From the NCBI RefSeq assembly GCF_014650075.1, contig NZ_BMUG01000007.1:186001-250000 (forward strand): a DNA stretch of 64,000 nucleotides, written 5' to 3'. The DNA is from Streptomyces microflavus. GTDB taxonomy: Bacteria > Actinomycetota > Actinomycetes > Streptomycetales > Streptomycetaceae. Each line of letters opens with the position of its first letter. The first letter of the stretch is position 1. Below, in pieces: positions 40,222-49,195 of this stretch. Below the pieces are notes generated by a model. It ran no database searches. It was not told the DNA's origin and saw nothing but the letters and a program-made list of their open reading frames with translations. A program made the translations under genes and the position numbers.

Positions 40222-42717
40222 GTGTCCGACGAGGTACGGGGATGGCTCTCCCCGAAAGCGGTGGCGGCCGAGGCCGGAGTGAGCCAGGAGTTCGACCTCT
40301 CCCAGTGCGTCCGGGAGCCGATCCACCTGCTCGGCGGTGTCCAGTCGTACGGGGCCCTGGTCGCCGCCCGGCCGCACGATGCCGTGGTGGACACGGTGAG
40401 CCGCAACACGGACGAGCTGCTCGGCCGGGCGGCCGCGGAGCTGGTGGGGCGGCCGGTCACGGAGCTGATCGGGGAGGAGCAGTGGGCGCTGGTGCTGGAG
40501 AGCATGGAGGCGGCGGCGGGCCTGGAGGGCCCGGCCGTGGTCTCCGCCCCGGCCCCGGGAGGCTCCGCCGCCGCTGCCGCCCCGGCCTCGGGAGGCTCCG
40601 CCGCCGCTGCAGCCCCGGCCGCGGGAGACTCCGCCGCCGCCTCCCCGGGCGGGCCCGCCGCCTCCGGGGTGCTGGCCCTCTCGCTGGAGTCGGACGACGG
40701 GCGGGTGCGTCCCTTCGACGTGACCGTCCACCGGGTCGCGGAGCTGCTGGTGCTGGAGTTCGAACCGCGGGCCGCGGACGGGCCGTTCGTCTTCCAGAAC
40801 TTCTACCCCCGGGTCCGCCGCGCCCTGCACCGGCTCCAGGGGGCGGCCGACGTCACCGAGTGCTGCGCGGCCGCCGTCCGCGAGGTCCAGGCGCTCACCG
40901 GCTACGACCGGGTGGTCGCCTACCGGTTCGACGGCGCCGACGGACCCGGCCAGGTCATCGCGGAAGCGCGTAACGAAGGGCGGGAGCCGTGGCTCGGGCT
41001 GTGGTTCCCCGCAAGCGACATCCCGCCGCAGGCCCGCCGCCTCTACGCCCGCAACTGGATCCGGGTCATCGGTGACGTGGACGACGCGACGGTGGGGCTG
41101 CTCCCGGAGCTCCGGGAGGGGACGGGCGAACCGCTCGACCTGTCGGGCTCGATACTCCGTACCGTCTCCGGCTACCACCTGGAGTATCTGCGCAACATCG
41201 GTGTGGCCTCGTCCATGTCGGTCTCGCTCCTGCACGACGGTGAACTGTGGGGCCTGATCGCGTGCCACGGTGACGAGCCGAAGCGGCTGACCCCCGAAGT
41301 GCGGGCGGCCTGCGAGTTCTTCGGGATCGCGCTGTCCCTGCAACTGGCTGCCGTCGCCGAGCGCGAGCAGGCCGACGAGCTCTCCGGGTACCGGCGCGCG
41401 CTCGCCACGCTGCTGGCCCGGCTCTCCGCCCAGGCGCCGGACGCCCTGATGGGGCCTGTCCAGGGGCTGGCCGAACTCCTCCACGCCGACGGGGCGGTGC
41501 TGCTGCGGGGTGTGGGGACGCCGACGGCGGGGGACCCGCTCCCCGCCGGGCTGCGCGGCCTGCTGGAGCGGCTGGCGGACTCCGGTCCGGTGGGCGAGGT
41601 GTGGAGCAGCGACCGGGTCCCGGAGCTGCTGGGCCTCGAACCGGCGGACGCCCAGGCCCAGGGGGTGCCCGCGGGTCTCCTCTTCCTCCCCTTCAACCGG
41701 GACGGCGACCTGCTGGCCTGGTGGCGGCACGAGCTGCCCGCGCCCCGGGAGTGGGCGGCCGATCCGGCCCGCCCGGTGCGGACGGGGCCGGGCGGTGAGC
41801 GGCTGACCCCGCGCGGTTCGTCCGCCGTCCACCGGGCGACCGTACGGGGGCGGAGCGCGCCGTGGACCCCCGCGCAGCGGGTGGTGGCCGGGGAGCTGTG
41901 GCGGGAGATGTCGGGCCTGCTGAGCGGCCGGCTGGCGGCGCGGAACGCGGAGCTCGCCCGGACCAACGAGGACCTGGACTCCTTCGCGCACGCGGCGGCC
42001 CACGACCTGAAGGAGCCGCTGCGGGGCATCTCCAACGCGGCCGCCTTCATCGTCGAGGACGCCGGTGCCGTGCTCGACGCCACCTCGCTGCGCCGTCTGA
42101 CCACGGTACGGCGGCTCGCCGAGCGCATGGACGGGCTGCTCGACTCCCTGCTGCACTTCTCGCTCCTCGGTCAAGTGGGTCTGGAGCAGGAGCTGTTGTC
42201 GCTGGACGAGGTGGTGGACGACGCGCTGCTCGTCGCCGGTGACCGGCTGGCGGAGCAGGGCGTGACGCTGGTGCGCCCCGCCCCTCTGCCCCGCCTGCGC
42301 GCCGACCGGGCGCGGCTGCGCGAGGTGCTGGAGAACCTGCTCGTCAACGCGGCCAAGTACGCGGCGGACGAGGGCGACGGCGAGCGGCGGGTGTGGGTGG
42401 AGGCGGCCTCGGTGGCGGAGCCGGGCGGCGCGGCCGGGCGGGAGGTGACCGCCGTCGTCGTACGGGACAACGGCATCGGCATCCCGCCCGAGCAGCACGA
42501 GGACGTCCTCCAGCTGTTCCGCCGGCTGCACCGCCGCGAGGAACGGGGCGGCGGCTCGGGCGTCGGCCTGGCCGTGGTCAAGCGGATCGTGGAACGCCAC
42601 GGGGGCCGGCTGTGGCTGGAGAGCCCCGCCACCGCACCGGACGGCAGCCGGCCGCAGGGCGGGGGCCCGGGGACGGCGGTGTGGTTCACGCTGGGCGGGG
42701 CGGTGGAGGAGCGGTAG
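40222..42717 (+). CDS. Bacteriophytochrome-like sensor histidine kinase
   Basis: An 831-residue protein: PAS (about 25-190), GAF (about 200-370), PHY (about 380-560), then HisKA with H594 in HAAAHDLKEPLRG and an ATPase domain (NLLVNAAKY; VVRDNGIGIPPEQHED; GGGSGVGLAVVKRI). Cys29 in SQCVREPIHLLGG stands where biliverdin attaches in bacteriophytochromes, PASDIPPQARRLY and the His of GYHLEYLRNIG (about 319) are kept, but the usual IQPHG reads VQSYG. A 33-base triplicated Ala/Pro insert interrupts the PAS domain. GTG 40222 is preceded by GGAG. It faces a response-regulator operon on the other strand. Confidence 0.9.
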   Translation: MSDEVRGWLSPKAVAAEAGVSQEFDLSQCVREPIHLLGGVQSYGALVAARPHDAVVDTVSRNTDELLGRAAAELVGRPVTELIGEEQWALVLESMEAAAGLEGPAVVSAPAPGGSAAAAAPASGGSAAAAAPAAGDSAAASPGGPAASGVLALSLESDDGRVRPFDVTVHRVAELLVLEFEPRAADGPFVFQNFYPRVRRALHRLQGAADVTECCAAAVREVQALTGYDRVVAYRFDGADGPGQVIAEARNEGREPWLGLWFPASDIPPQARRLYARNWIRVIGDVDDATVGLLPELREGTGEPLDLSGSILRTVSGYHLEYLRNIGVASSMSVSLLHDGELWGLIACHGDEPKRLTPEVRAACEFFGIALSLQLAAVAEREQADELSGYRRALATLLARLSAQAPDALMGPVQGLAELLHADGAVLLRGVGTPTAGDPLPAGLRGLLERLADSGPVGEVWSSDRVPELLGLEPADAQAQGVPAGLLFLPFNRDGDLLAWWRHELPAPREWAADPARPVRTGPGGERLTPRGSSAVHRATVRGRSAPWTPAQRVVAGELWREMSGLLSGRLAARNAELARTNEDLDSFAHAAAHDLKEPLRGISNAAAFIVEDAGAVLDATSLRRLTTVRRLAERMDGLLDSLLHFSLLGQVGLEQELLSLDEVVDDALLVAGDRLAEQGVTLVRPAPLPRLRADRARLREVLENLLVNAAKYAADEGDGERRVWVEAASVAEPGGAAGREVTAVVVRDNGIGIPPEQHEDVLQLFRRLHRREERGGGSGVGLAVVKRIVERHGGRLWLESPATAPDGSRPQGGGPGTAVWFTLGGAVEER
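40546..40641 (+). repeat. In-frame 33-bp triplicate inside the phytochrome PAS domain
   Basis: Units at 40546-40578, 40579-40611 and 40612-40641 (third slightly short) encode APAPGGSAAAA-like 11-mers. They lengthen a loop of the PAS domain with a flexible Ala/Pro/Gly linker and could change in number by slippage. Confidence 0.9.
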
Positions 42718-42738
42718 GGCGTGTCCGGCGGGCGCGGG

Positions 42739-43167
42739 TTACCCGGCGGCCCGGCGCCCGTCCGCCCGGTGCGTCATCCAGAAGTCGACCGCGCCCCGCA
42801 GCACCGTCTGGAACAGCTCGAAGTTGACGGGCTTGTAGATGTAGCTGTCCGCGCCGGCCGCGTAGCACGCGTCCTCCTCGGCCGAGGAGGTGGACGAGGT
42901 GAAGACCACCACGGTCAGGGACGCGCACGCGGCGTTCGCGCGCAGGTTCGTCAGGAGGGTCAGGCCGTTCACGCCCGGCATGTTGAGGTCGAGCAGCACC
43001 AGATCCGGTGTGGGGGCGGCGGGGTCGAGGAGGCGGTCCAGCACGGCGTGGCTGCGCGGGGCGAACTCCACGTGCAGGGAGGGGTGGGACCGGGACAGGG
43101 CGCGCTGGATGGCCTCGGTGTCCTCTTCCGAGTCCTCCACGACGAGGATCAGGCCGTCGCTGTTCAT
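42739..43167 (-). CDS. Rcp-type single-domain response regulator
   Basis: A 142-residue CheY-like receiver with no output domain. ILVVEDSEEDTEAIQRAL has the acidic pair, D60 in LVLLDLNMPG is the phosphoacceptor, and the C-terminal Lys is in SYIYKPVNFE. Receivers of this type are the usual partners of cyanobacterial and bacterial phytochromes. Its ATG shares one base with the stop of the upstream phosphatase gene (TGATG), so the two are coupled. The convergent phytochrome-like kinase, 21 bases away, is the natural phosphodonor. Confidence 0.92.
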   Translation of the reverse strand: MNSDGLILVVEDSEEDTEAIQRALSRSHPSLHVEFAPRSHAVLDRLLDPAAPTPDLVLLDLNMPGVNGLTLLTNLRANAACASLTVVVFTSSTSSAEEDACYAAGADSYIYKPVNFELFQTVLRGAVDFWMTHRADGRRAAG

Positions 43168-45026
43168 CACCGGGCCGCCTTTACCAGCTGCAGGGGGTGG
43201 GGGAGCAGGTCCGCGCCGGGCGGAACGCCGGTCCAGCGGGCGACGAGCAGGGCGATGTCGTCCTGCCCGGAGGCGCGGTACGCCTTGGCCTGCTGGGTCA
43301 GGCTCTCCGCGATGTGGGCGGCGTCGAAACCGCGCAGGGCGGCGAGCCGCACCGGCAGGATGCTCTCGAAGAAGGCGCCGCCCGCCTCCCGTGATTCGGT
43401 GAGCCCGTCGGTGAAGAGCACCACGGTGTCGTCGGGGCCGATGCGTTCCTCGTGGCTCTCGTACGAGACGTCGTCCAGGACGCCGAGGAGGAGCCCGCCG
43501 GTGAGCACTTCGGAGACCGTGCCGTCGCTGCGGAGCACCAGGGGCGAGGGGTGCCCCGCGCTGCACGTGGTGAGCAGCGCCGTGCCGTCGGCCTGGGGGG
43601 CCAGGGTCGCGACGACCGCGGTGAGGAAGCGGCTCGCCCGCTCCTGGCGCAGGGCCCGGTTGAGCCGGCTGAGGGCGGTGCCCGGGTCGGTGCCCTGCTC
43701 CAGCAGGGTGCGCAGGGTGTGGCGGGCCAGCCCGGTGAGGGCCGCCGCCTCCGCGCCGCGCCCGCAGACGTCGCCGATCAGCAGGGCGATGGACCCGTCG
43801 GGCCGGGGCACGGCGTCGTAGAAGTCGCCGCCCACGTCGAGCATGGGATCGCCGACCTCGTAGCTGGCGGACAGGTCCCACTGGTCGGTGACGGGGAGCT
43901 GCGAGGGGAGCAGGTGCTCCTGGAGGGAGAGGACGGCGTGCCGGCGGAGCTCGTAGAGCAGGGCGTTGTCGATGGAGAGGGCGGCCCGGGTGGCCAGGCT
44001 GCGGAGGAAGGCGCTGCCCGGCAGCCGGGCCTCGGGCCGCTGGTAGACGAAGGTGATGCTGCCGACCACGCGGCCCCGGGCGCGGAGCGTGCTGATGCTG
44101 ATGACGGTGGAGTGGCGGTCGGCTTCGGCCGCCACCGGTCTCGCGCCGTCACCATCACCATCGGCTTCGGTGGCTTCGGTGGCTTCGGTGGCTTCGGCTG
44201 TGTCGGCGAAGGGCGAGCCGTCGAGTTCGGGGCCGCTCAGGAACACCGTGTCCTCGTCCTCGCTCCGGCGGGCGAGCAGCGCCGCCAGCCACAGGTTCTC
44301 GCGGCCGATCTCCTCCAGCGCACGCTGCTGCCGGACGGCGACGTGCGTGGCGGAGACGAACTCCGGACCCTCGCTGCGCAGCAGGTGGACGAGCGCCCCG
44401 TCGGCGACGGCCGGAACGGCGATCCGGGCCACCCGCCGCAGGGTCTCCTCCACGTCCAGGGACGAGTCCATCTGGAGCGAGGCCTCGGCCAGCAGCGCGT
44501 CGTCCGCGCCCCGCCGGGCCTCTCGGCCGCGCTGGATGATGCCGGTGTGGCAGGCGACGATGACGTCGACGGCCTGGGCCAGCCGGCCCTCGACGGCCGC
44601 CACGTCCGCCGAGGCGTCGACGCCGACACCGAGCGAGGCCCAGCCCCGGTGGTCCAGCCGGAACGTGCAGACCACGAAGGTCGCTTCCGGCGTCCGCCGC
44701 AGGAGCTCCGCCTCCGGCCACCCCGCGTCGTCGAGCCCGGCCACGGGGATCCGGGTCACCACGGGTTCGTCCCCCGGCTCCCGTACCGCCGCCTCCGGAA
44801 CGGACCGGGCCGTCGCCGTGATCACCGGGCTGTCGCTCCCGGCCCTCAGGGCGCGCATGTACCGCAGGATTTGCGGGTCCTCCCACCGCGTGCCCACGAC
44901 GAGGTGGACCCCCGGCGTGGCGAGGAGCGGTGCGTAGACGTCGTCGGCCAGCGCCGAGACCTCCTCGGCCCGCGAGGCGGCCTGCCAGAGCCGGTGCAGC
45001 GCACTGGACCAGGTGTCGTCGACCAT
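43167..45026 (-). CDS. GAF-SpoIIE type PP2C serine phosphatase
   Basis: A 619-residue regulator. The N-terminal third has a DICT/MEDS-like sensor pattern (VYAPLLATPGVHLVVGTRWEDPQILRYMR); residues about 185-370 form a GAF domain split by a repeated EATEATEAT linker; residues about 385-605 are the SpoIIE phosphatase with metal-binding DVGGDFYD, GDVCGRG, DGLTES and SGQDDIALL. Such enzymes dephosphorylate anti-sigma-factor antagonists. The coupled response regulator and the facing phytochrome suggest a light- or redox-dependent partner-switching output, which is inference. Confidence 0.88.
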   Translation of the reverse strand: MVDDTWSSALHRLWQAASRAEEVSALADDVYAPLLATPGVHLVVGTRWEDPQILRYMRALRAGSDSPVITATARSVPEAAVREPGDEPVVTRIPVAGLDDAGWPEAELLRRTPEATFVVCTFRLDHRGWASLGVGVDASADVAAVEGRLAQAVDVIVACHTGIIQRGREARRGADDALLAEASLQMDSSLDVEETLRRVARIAVPAVADGALVHLLRSEGPEFVSATHVAVRQQRALEEIGRENLWLAALLARRSEDEDTVFLSGPELDGSPFADTAEATEATEATEADGDGDGARPVAAEADRHSTVISISTLRARGRVVGSITFVYQRPEARLPGSAFLRSLATRAALSIDNALLYELRRHAVLSLQEHLLPSQLPVTDQWDLSASYEVGDPMLDVGGDFYDAVPRPDGSIALLIGDVCGRGAEAAALTGLARHTLRTLLEQGTDPGTALSRLNRALRQERASRFLTAVVATLAPQADGTALLTTCSAGHPSPLVLRSDGTVSEVLTGGLLLGVLDDVSYESHEERIGPDDTVVLFTDGLTESREAGGAFFESILPVRLAALRGFDAAHIAESLTQQAKAYRASGQDDIALLVARWTGVPPGADLLPHPLQLVKAAR

Positions 45027-45248
45027 GTCCCCGCCTTCCGGTTCCGTCTGGTTTCCCGTACTCGGCCGTGTCTCCGGTACTCGGCCAGTATGACCGGCAG
45101 GCCGGATTTCATGCCGTGGCAGGGATCACGGGGGCGGGCGTGCTGCCCTGTGCGCGGCCACTCGTCCGTGGGGCGCCGGGAGAAGCGGGGTACAGCTGTG
45201 AAACCTCCGATCTAGCCTCTCGGCAAGGCCACGGAGAGGGGACCCGCG

Positions 45249-45866
45249 ATGACCGCAGCGTTCGTCGAGGACGGCCAGGCACCGGATGCGCGCGCGTGGG
45301 ACTACCTGCTGCAGACATGGCGGGAACTGGACGTGCCCGAGGGGTGGCGCGCCGAGATCGACCAAGGACAGATCGTCTTGGTACCACCGCCGCACGCACA
45401 TCACAGCGGCATCGCCGCGAAGGTGCAGCGACGCCTTTACCGAGGGCTTCCCGAAGAACTCGGGATCTACCAGACCCTCGGCATCCACGTGGCGCCGCTC
45501 GGCAAGCTGTACGTGCCTGACCTCGTGATCATGCCGACCGAATTGATCAACACGGCTGATCCCGACACCAGCGACCCGCTCGACGCCGCCGAGGCGCTGC
45601 TCATCGTGGAGATCACATCGAAGGGGAACGCGCGGGAGGACCGGACCAAGAAGTACCGCGCCTACGCGCGTGCGGGCGTCCCGATGTACCTCCTGATCGA
45701 CCGTTTCGACACCCGGGGCCCGATGTCCACGCTGTTCACGGAGCCGAACGAGGACGGCACGTTCAAGCACACGGACGCGGCGCCCTTCGGTAAGCCGCTG
45801 GCCCTCCCGGCGCCCTTCGACGTGTCGATCCCGACGGAGGAGTCCCCGGGGGCTGTCACTCCGTAG
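45249..45866 (+). CDS. Uma2-family restriction-endonuclease-fold protein
   Basis: A 205-residue protein with an apparently intact PD-(D/E)xK-like site: VPDLVIMP, then LIVEITSKGNAREDRTKKYRAYARAGVPMYLLID, and GFDTRG-type tail strands. This contrasts with the other Uma2-family gene in the window (18183-18716), which has lost these residues. A purine-rich GGAGAGGGGAC precedes the ATG by 5 bases. It stands alone between the divergent phosphatase operon and a convergent oxidoreductase. The biological role of these abundant Streptomyces proteins is unknown. Confidence 0.85.
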   Translation: MTAAFVEDGQAPDARAWDYLLQTWRELDVPEGWRAEIDQGQIVLVPPPHAHHSGIAAKVQRRLYRGLPEELGIYQTLGIHVAPLGKLYVPDLVIMPTELINTADPDTSDPLDAAEALLIVEITSKGNAREDRTKKYRAYARAGVPMYLLIDRFDTRGPMSTLFTEPNEDGTFKHTDAAPFGKPLALPAPFDVSIPTEESPGAVTP

Positions 45867-45878
45867 GCGTACGGGCCC

Positions 45879-46508
45879 CTACTCCGTCCGCGGGCGGGTC
45901 ACCACCTTGATGTTGAAGGTGTGCGACCCCACCCCGCCCGCGATCCCCATGAAGAGGAACGCGAAGTGCTCCTGGCCGCGTGCGGTGGTGATGCCCCCGA
46001 TGTCCAGCTGGGAGGAGGGCGGCCAGCCGAGGTCCGTGAGGAGGTGGCCGGTGGTCCGCTTGGCCTCGATGTCGTCGCCGGAGAGGAAGACCGTGCCCGG
46101 TTCGGTGAGTTCGCCGGGGGCGGTCATGGTGGTGGAGTCCATCGTGCAGAGCGTCTTGACGACGGGGGTCAGGGGGAAGGCCTCCTGGATCAGCTCGCCC
46201 AGGCTGCTGTTGGGGTGGGTGAGCTCGGTGAAGTCGTCCGAGAGGCCGACCCCGACGTCGATCAGTAAGGTCCCGGCCAGCGCGGGGGCCCCGATGGAGT
46301 GCAGCAACGCCACGGAGACGCCTCCCGGCGTGGCGTTGACGAGCACCTCCGCGTGTGCGGCCGTCTCGCCCAGGCCCGCGACGGGGAGATCGAGGCCGGT
46401 CCGTTCCTCCGGCCGGCGTGATCCGAGGAGGACGTCGTGTCCTGCGGTGCGCCAGCCGTGGGCCAGGGCGCGGGCGACATTTCCGGTGCCGAGCAGTCCT
46501 ATACGCAT
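45879..46508 (-). CDS. NAD(P)-binding F420-dependent-type oxidoreductase (FNO family)
   Basis: A 209-residue Rossmann protein: MRIGLLGTGNVARALAHGWRTAGHDVLLGSRR is the dinucleotide fold start, typical of F420-dependent NADP reductase relatives; VLVNATPGG, PVVKTLCTMDS and GPGTVFLSGDD-like segments (here PGTVFLSGDDIEAK) follow. Substrate is unknown, and the C-terminal EHFAFLFMGIAGGVGSHTFNIKVV is longer and more hydrophobic than in the reductase proper. It is convergent with the Uma2-family gene, 12 bases away. Confidence 0.8.
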   Translation of the reverse strand: MRIGLLGTGNVARALAHGWRTAGHDVLLGSRRPEERTGLDLPVAGLGETAAHAEVLVNATPGGVSVALLHSIGAPALAGTLLIDVGVGLSDDFTELTHPNSSLGELIQEAFPLTPVVKTLCTMDSTTMTAPGELTEPGTVFLSGDDIEAKRTTGHLLTDLGWPPSSQLDIGGITTARGQEHFAFLFMGIAGGVGSHTFNIKVVTRPRTE

Positions 46509-46560
46509 GGGGCGACGCTAGCCAGCGGGAGCCGGGGGACGCATCGGGCGGCAGGAGGGG

Positions 46561-46610
46561 GCGGGGTGGGGCCTGAGGCGTAGTCCTCCCGTCCTCAGGC
46601 CCCGCCCCGG
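46561..46610. terminator. Terminator downstream of murP
   Basis: GGGGCCTGAGG (46568-46578) and CCTCAGGCCCC (46593-46603) form a perfect stem around 14 bases, and the flanking GCGGGGT/GCCCCGG extends it. It lies just past the murP stop on the minus strand. Confidence 0.8.
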
Positions 46611-46618
46611 CGGGGGGC

Positions 46619-48127
46619 TCAGACCCCTGCGGGGGCCTTCGCCGGGGAGCCGGGGTGCGTGTTGCCCGTGGCGGCGACCGTCGACGGGGTCGGTTTCTGG
46701 GAGACGTTGAACTCGCTCAGCAGGTCCTTGCTGAACCCGAAGAAGTACGTCGCGGCGAACCCGGCGACGTACCCGACGAGCAGCCCGCCCGCGTAGATCG
46801 CGATCGTCGTGCCCAGGCCGTGGTTGCCGTCCACGAGTGGGAACAGGGCCCAGCCGGACGGGCCGATGGCCGTCGAGCCGACCTTGTCGCCGAGCTGGTT
46901 GAACAGGCCCACGAAGCCGCCGCCGAACGCGCCGCCCACGCACGCCGTGATGAACGGGCGGCCCAGTGGGAGCGAGACGCCGTAGATCAGGGGCTCGCCG
47001 ACACCCAGCAGGCCCGCCGGGAGCGCGGACCTGATCGTGCGGCGGATCGACTCGTTGCGGGGGAGGCGGAAGTAGACGGCCATCGCCGCGCCCACCTGGC
47101 CCGCTCCGGCCATCGCGAGGATCGGGAGCAGGACCGTGTAGCCCTGCTGTTCGATGAGGGTGGTGTGGATCGGGATCAGCGCCTGGTGCAGGCCCAGCAT
47201 CACCAGGGGGAGGAAGAGGCCGCCGAGCACGAAGCCCGCGCCCGCGCCGCCGTTGGCGAGCAGCCAGTCCGCGAACGTACCGATCGCCGAGGACACCTCG
47301 CCCGCCACGTACATCAGGCCGAAGATCGTCACCAGGCCGGAGATCAGCACCGTCAGGGTCGGGGTGACCAGGACGTCCAGCGCCTCCGGCACCCATCGGC
47401 GGCACCACTTCTCCACGTACACCGCCAGCACCGCCGCGCCCAGCGCGCCGAGCACACCGCCCTGGCCGGGGGAGAGCGTCTGGCCGAAGGCGTCGATGTT
47501 CGCGACGCCCGGGAAGACGATGATCGCCGCGACCGCACCGCCCAGGATCGGCGTACCGCCGAACTCCTTCGCCGTGTTGTAGCCCACGAACACCGCGATC
47601 AGCGCCATGAAGCCCGATGCCATCGCCGCCAGCGCGGGTGTCACGGCCGGCAGCCAGCCCAGGTTCACCAGCAGGCCGTTGAGGCCCGCGATGATGCCGC
47701 AGCCGATGAGGGCCGGGATCAGCGGCACGAAGATGTTGGCGATCCTGCGCAGGAACAGCTTGAACGGGGTGGCGTTCTTCGCCTTCTGCTGCGCCTTGAT
47801 CGCCGCGCCCTGTGCCGCCAGTTCCTCGGCCGAGACGGCGGCGACCGGCGCGGGGGCGGCCTCGCGGGCCTCCTCCACCAGCTGCTCGAACTCCGGGGTG
47901 ACCCGGGCGACCGTGCCCGGACCCAGCACGATCTGGTACGTGTCGTCCTCGACCACCCCCAGCACGGCGGGCAGGGCCTTCAGCGCCTCGTCGTCGACGA
48001 GGGAACGGTCGTGCAGACCAAGGCGGAGCCGGGTCATGCAGTGGGCGATGGAGGCGACGTTCGCGGCCCCGCCGACGAGCGGCAGGATCGCGGCGGCGGT
48101 GGCGCGGTTCTTGTCTTCTGTGGCCAT
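46619..48127 (-). CDS. murP: PTS EIIBC component, probable N-acetylmuramic acid transporter
   Basis: Phosphotransferase-system permease of 502 residues in the order EIIB-EIIC. The EIIB phosphocysteine is C30 in SIAHCMTRLRLGL; after a linker (about 85-125) the EIIC has about ten helices and the sugar-site motif GVGEPLIYGVSLPLG. There is no EIIA domain, so the phosphate must come from a separate IIA such as Crr, encoded elsewhere. Position directly downstream of murQ and the RpiR regulator points to MurNAc as substrate, giving MurNAc-6-phosphate. GlcNAc is the main alternative. Confidence 0.88.
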   Translation of the reverse strand: MATEDKNRATAAAILPLVGGAANVASIAHCMTRLRLGLHDRSLVDDEALKALPAVLGVVEDDTYQIVLGPGTVARVTPEFEQLVEEAREAAPAPVAAVSAEELAAQGAAIKAQQKAKNATPFKLFLRRIANIFVPLIPALIGCGIIAGLNGLLVNLGWLPAVTPALAAMASGFMALIAVFVGYNTAKEFGGTPILGGAVAAIIVFPGVANIDAFGQTLSPGQGGVLGALGAAVLAVYVEKWCRRWVPEALDVLVTPTLTVLISGLVTIFGLMYVAGEVSSAIGTFADWLLANGGAGAGFVLGGLFLPLVMLGLHQALIPIHTTLIEQQGYTVLLPILAMAGAGQVGAAMAVYFRLPRNESIRRTIRSALPAGLLGVGEPLIYGVSLPLGRPFITACVGGAFGGGFVGLFNQLGDKVGSTAIGPSGWALFPLVDGNHGLGTTIAIYAGGLLVGYVAGFAATYFFGFSKDLLSEFNVSQKPTPSTVAATGNTHPGSPAKAPAGV

Positions 48128-48178
48128 GGTGCTCGGTGCCTTGCTGTGCGGGGGGTGGGGTTGGGGTACCCGGGTGGG

Positions 48179-49138
48179 TCAGGTGGTGCGTACGGCCGCG
48201 AGGGCGGCGCGGAGGTGGCCGTCCGACTCGGTCAGGAGCCGGGCGGCGGTGGGTCCGTCGACCCCGCCGAGGACGGCGAGGATCGCGTGCTTGACCTCGC
48301 CGTCGGTGGCGGCGAGCGCGGCCTCGATCTCGGCGTCGGACGCGCCGGTGGCGAGGGAGACGATGTGCCGGGAGCGGGCCCGGAGCTTCTCGTTGGAAGC
48401 GCGGACGTCGACCATGAGATTCCCGTACGTCTTGCCGAGCCGGATCATCGTGACGGTCGAGATCATGTTGAGGACGAGCTTCTGGGCCGTGCCCGCCTTC
48501 AGCCGGGTCGAGCCGGTGAGCAGCTCGGGGCCGGTGACGATCTCCAGGCCGTGCTCGGCGGCTGCGGCCAGCGCGGAGTCCGCGTTGCAGGAGAGGCCGA
48601 TGGTCAGGGCGCCCTGCGCGCGGGCGTGCTCGACCGCGCCGATCGCGTACGGCGTACGGCCGGAGGCGGAGATCCCGACCACCGTGTCGTCCGCGCTCAG
48701 CTTCAGCGCGTCCAGGTCGGCGGCGGCCAGCTCCTTGCTGTCCTCGGCCCCCTCGACGGCCTTCACCATGGCCGACGGGCCGCCCGCGATCAGCCCGACG
48801 ACCTCGGAGGGGTCGGTGTTGAAGGTGGGCGGGCACTCGCTGGCGTCCAGCACGCCCAGCCGGCCCGCGGTGCCCGCGCCCGCGTAGATCAGGCGGCCGC
48901 CGCGGGCCATGCGCTCGGCGGCGGCGTCGATCGCGGCGGCGATCTGCGGCAGCCGCTCGGCGACGGCGGTGGGGACGGTGGCGTCCTCGCCGTTCATGAT
49001 CCGGGCGATCTCCGCCGTGGGCAGCCGGTCGATCTCGGCGAACTCGGGGCGGAACGCCTCGGTGGTGAGCGTGGCCAGCTGGGCGCGGAGCTCGCCGTAG
49101 CTGTCGGTGGTGCCGGAGGCGTCGGTGGTGGAGGTCAT
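48179..49138 (-). CDS. murQ: N-acetylmuramic acid 6-phosphate etherase
   Basis: SIS-domain lyase of 319 residues that cleaves the D-lactyl ether of MurNAc-6-phosphate to give GlcNAc-6-phosphate and D-lactate. GGRLIYAGAGTAGRLGVLDASECPPTF holds the sugar-phosphate loop and an active-site Glu; GISASGRTPYAIGAVEHA is the SIS motif; ELLTGSTRLKAGTAQKLVLNMIST is the MurQ signature. The product enters the NagA route whose gene opens this window. It lies between the regulator and murP on one strand and is probably in one operon with them. Confidence 0.96.
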   Translation of the reverse strand: MTSTTDASGTTDSYGELRAQLATLTTEAFRPEFAEIDRLPTAEIARIMNGEDATVPTAVAERLPQIAAAIDAAAERMARGGRLIYAGAGTAGRLGVLDASECPPTFNTDPSEVVGLIAGGPSAMVKAVEGAEDSKELAAADLDALKLSADDTVVGISASGRTPYAIGAVEHARAQGALTIGLSCNADSALAAAAEHGLEIVTGPELLTGSTRLKAGTAQKLVLNMISTVTMIRLGKTYGNLMVDVRASNEKLRARSRHIVSLATGASDAEIEAALAATDGEVKHAILAVLGGVDGPTAARLLTESDGHLRAALAAVRTT

Positions 49139-49195
49139 GGAGGGCGGCTCTGCTTTCTCGTGCTCGTGCTGGTTCTCGTACGGGTCGTGCGGGGG

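Noticed and set aside
38377..42600. Very long minus-strand open frame opposite the phytochrome and SRPBCC genes
   Set aside because: It crosses several well-supported genes on the other strand and has no recognisable domain or start signal; it is a GC-rich antisense shadow.
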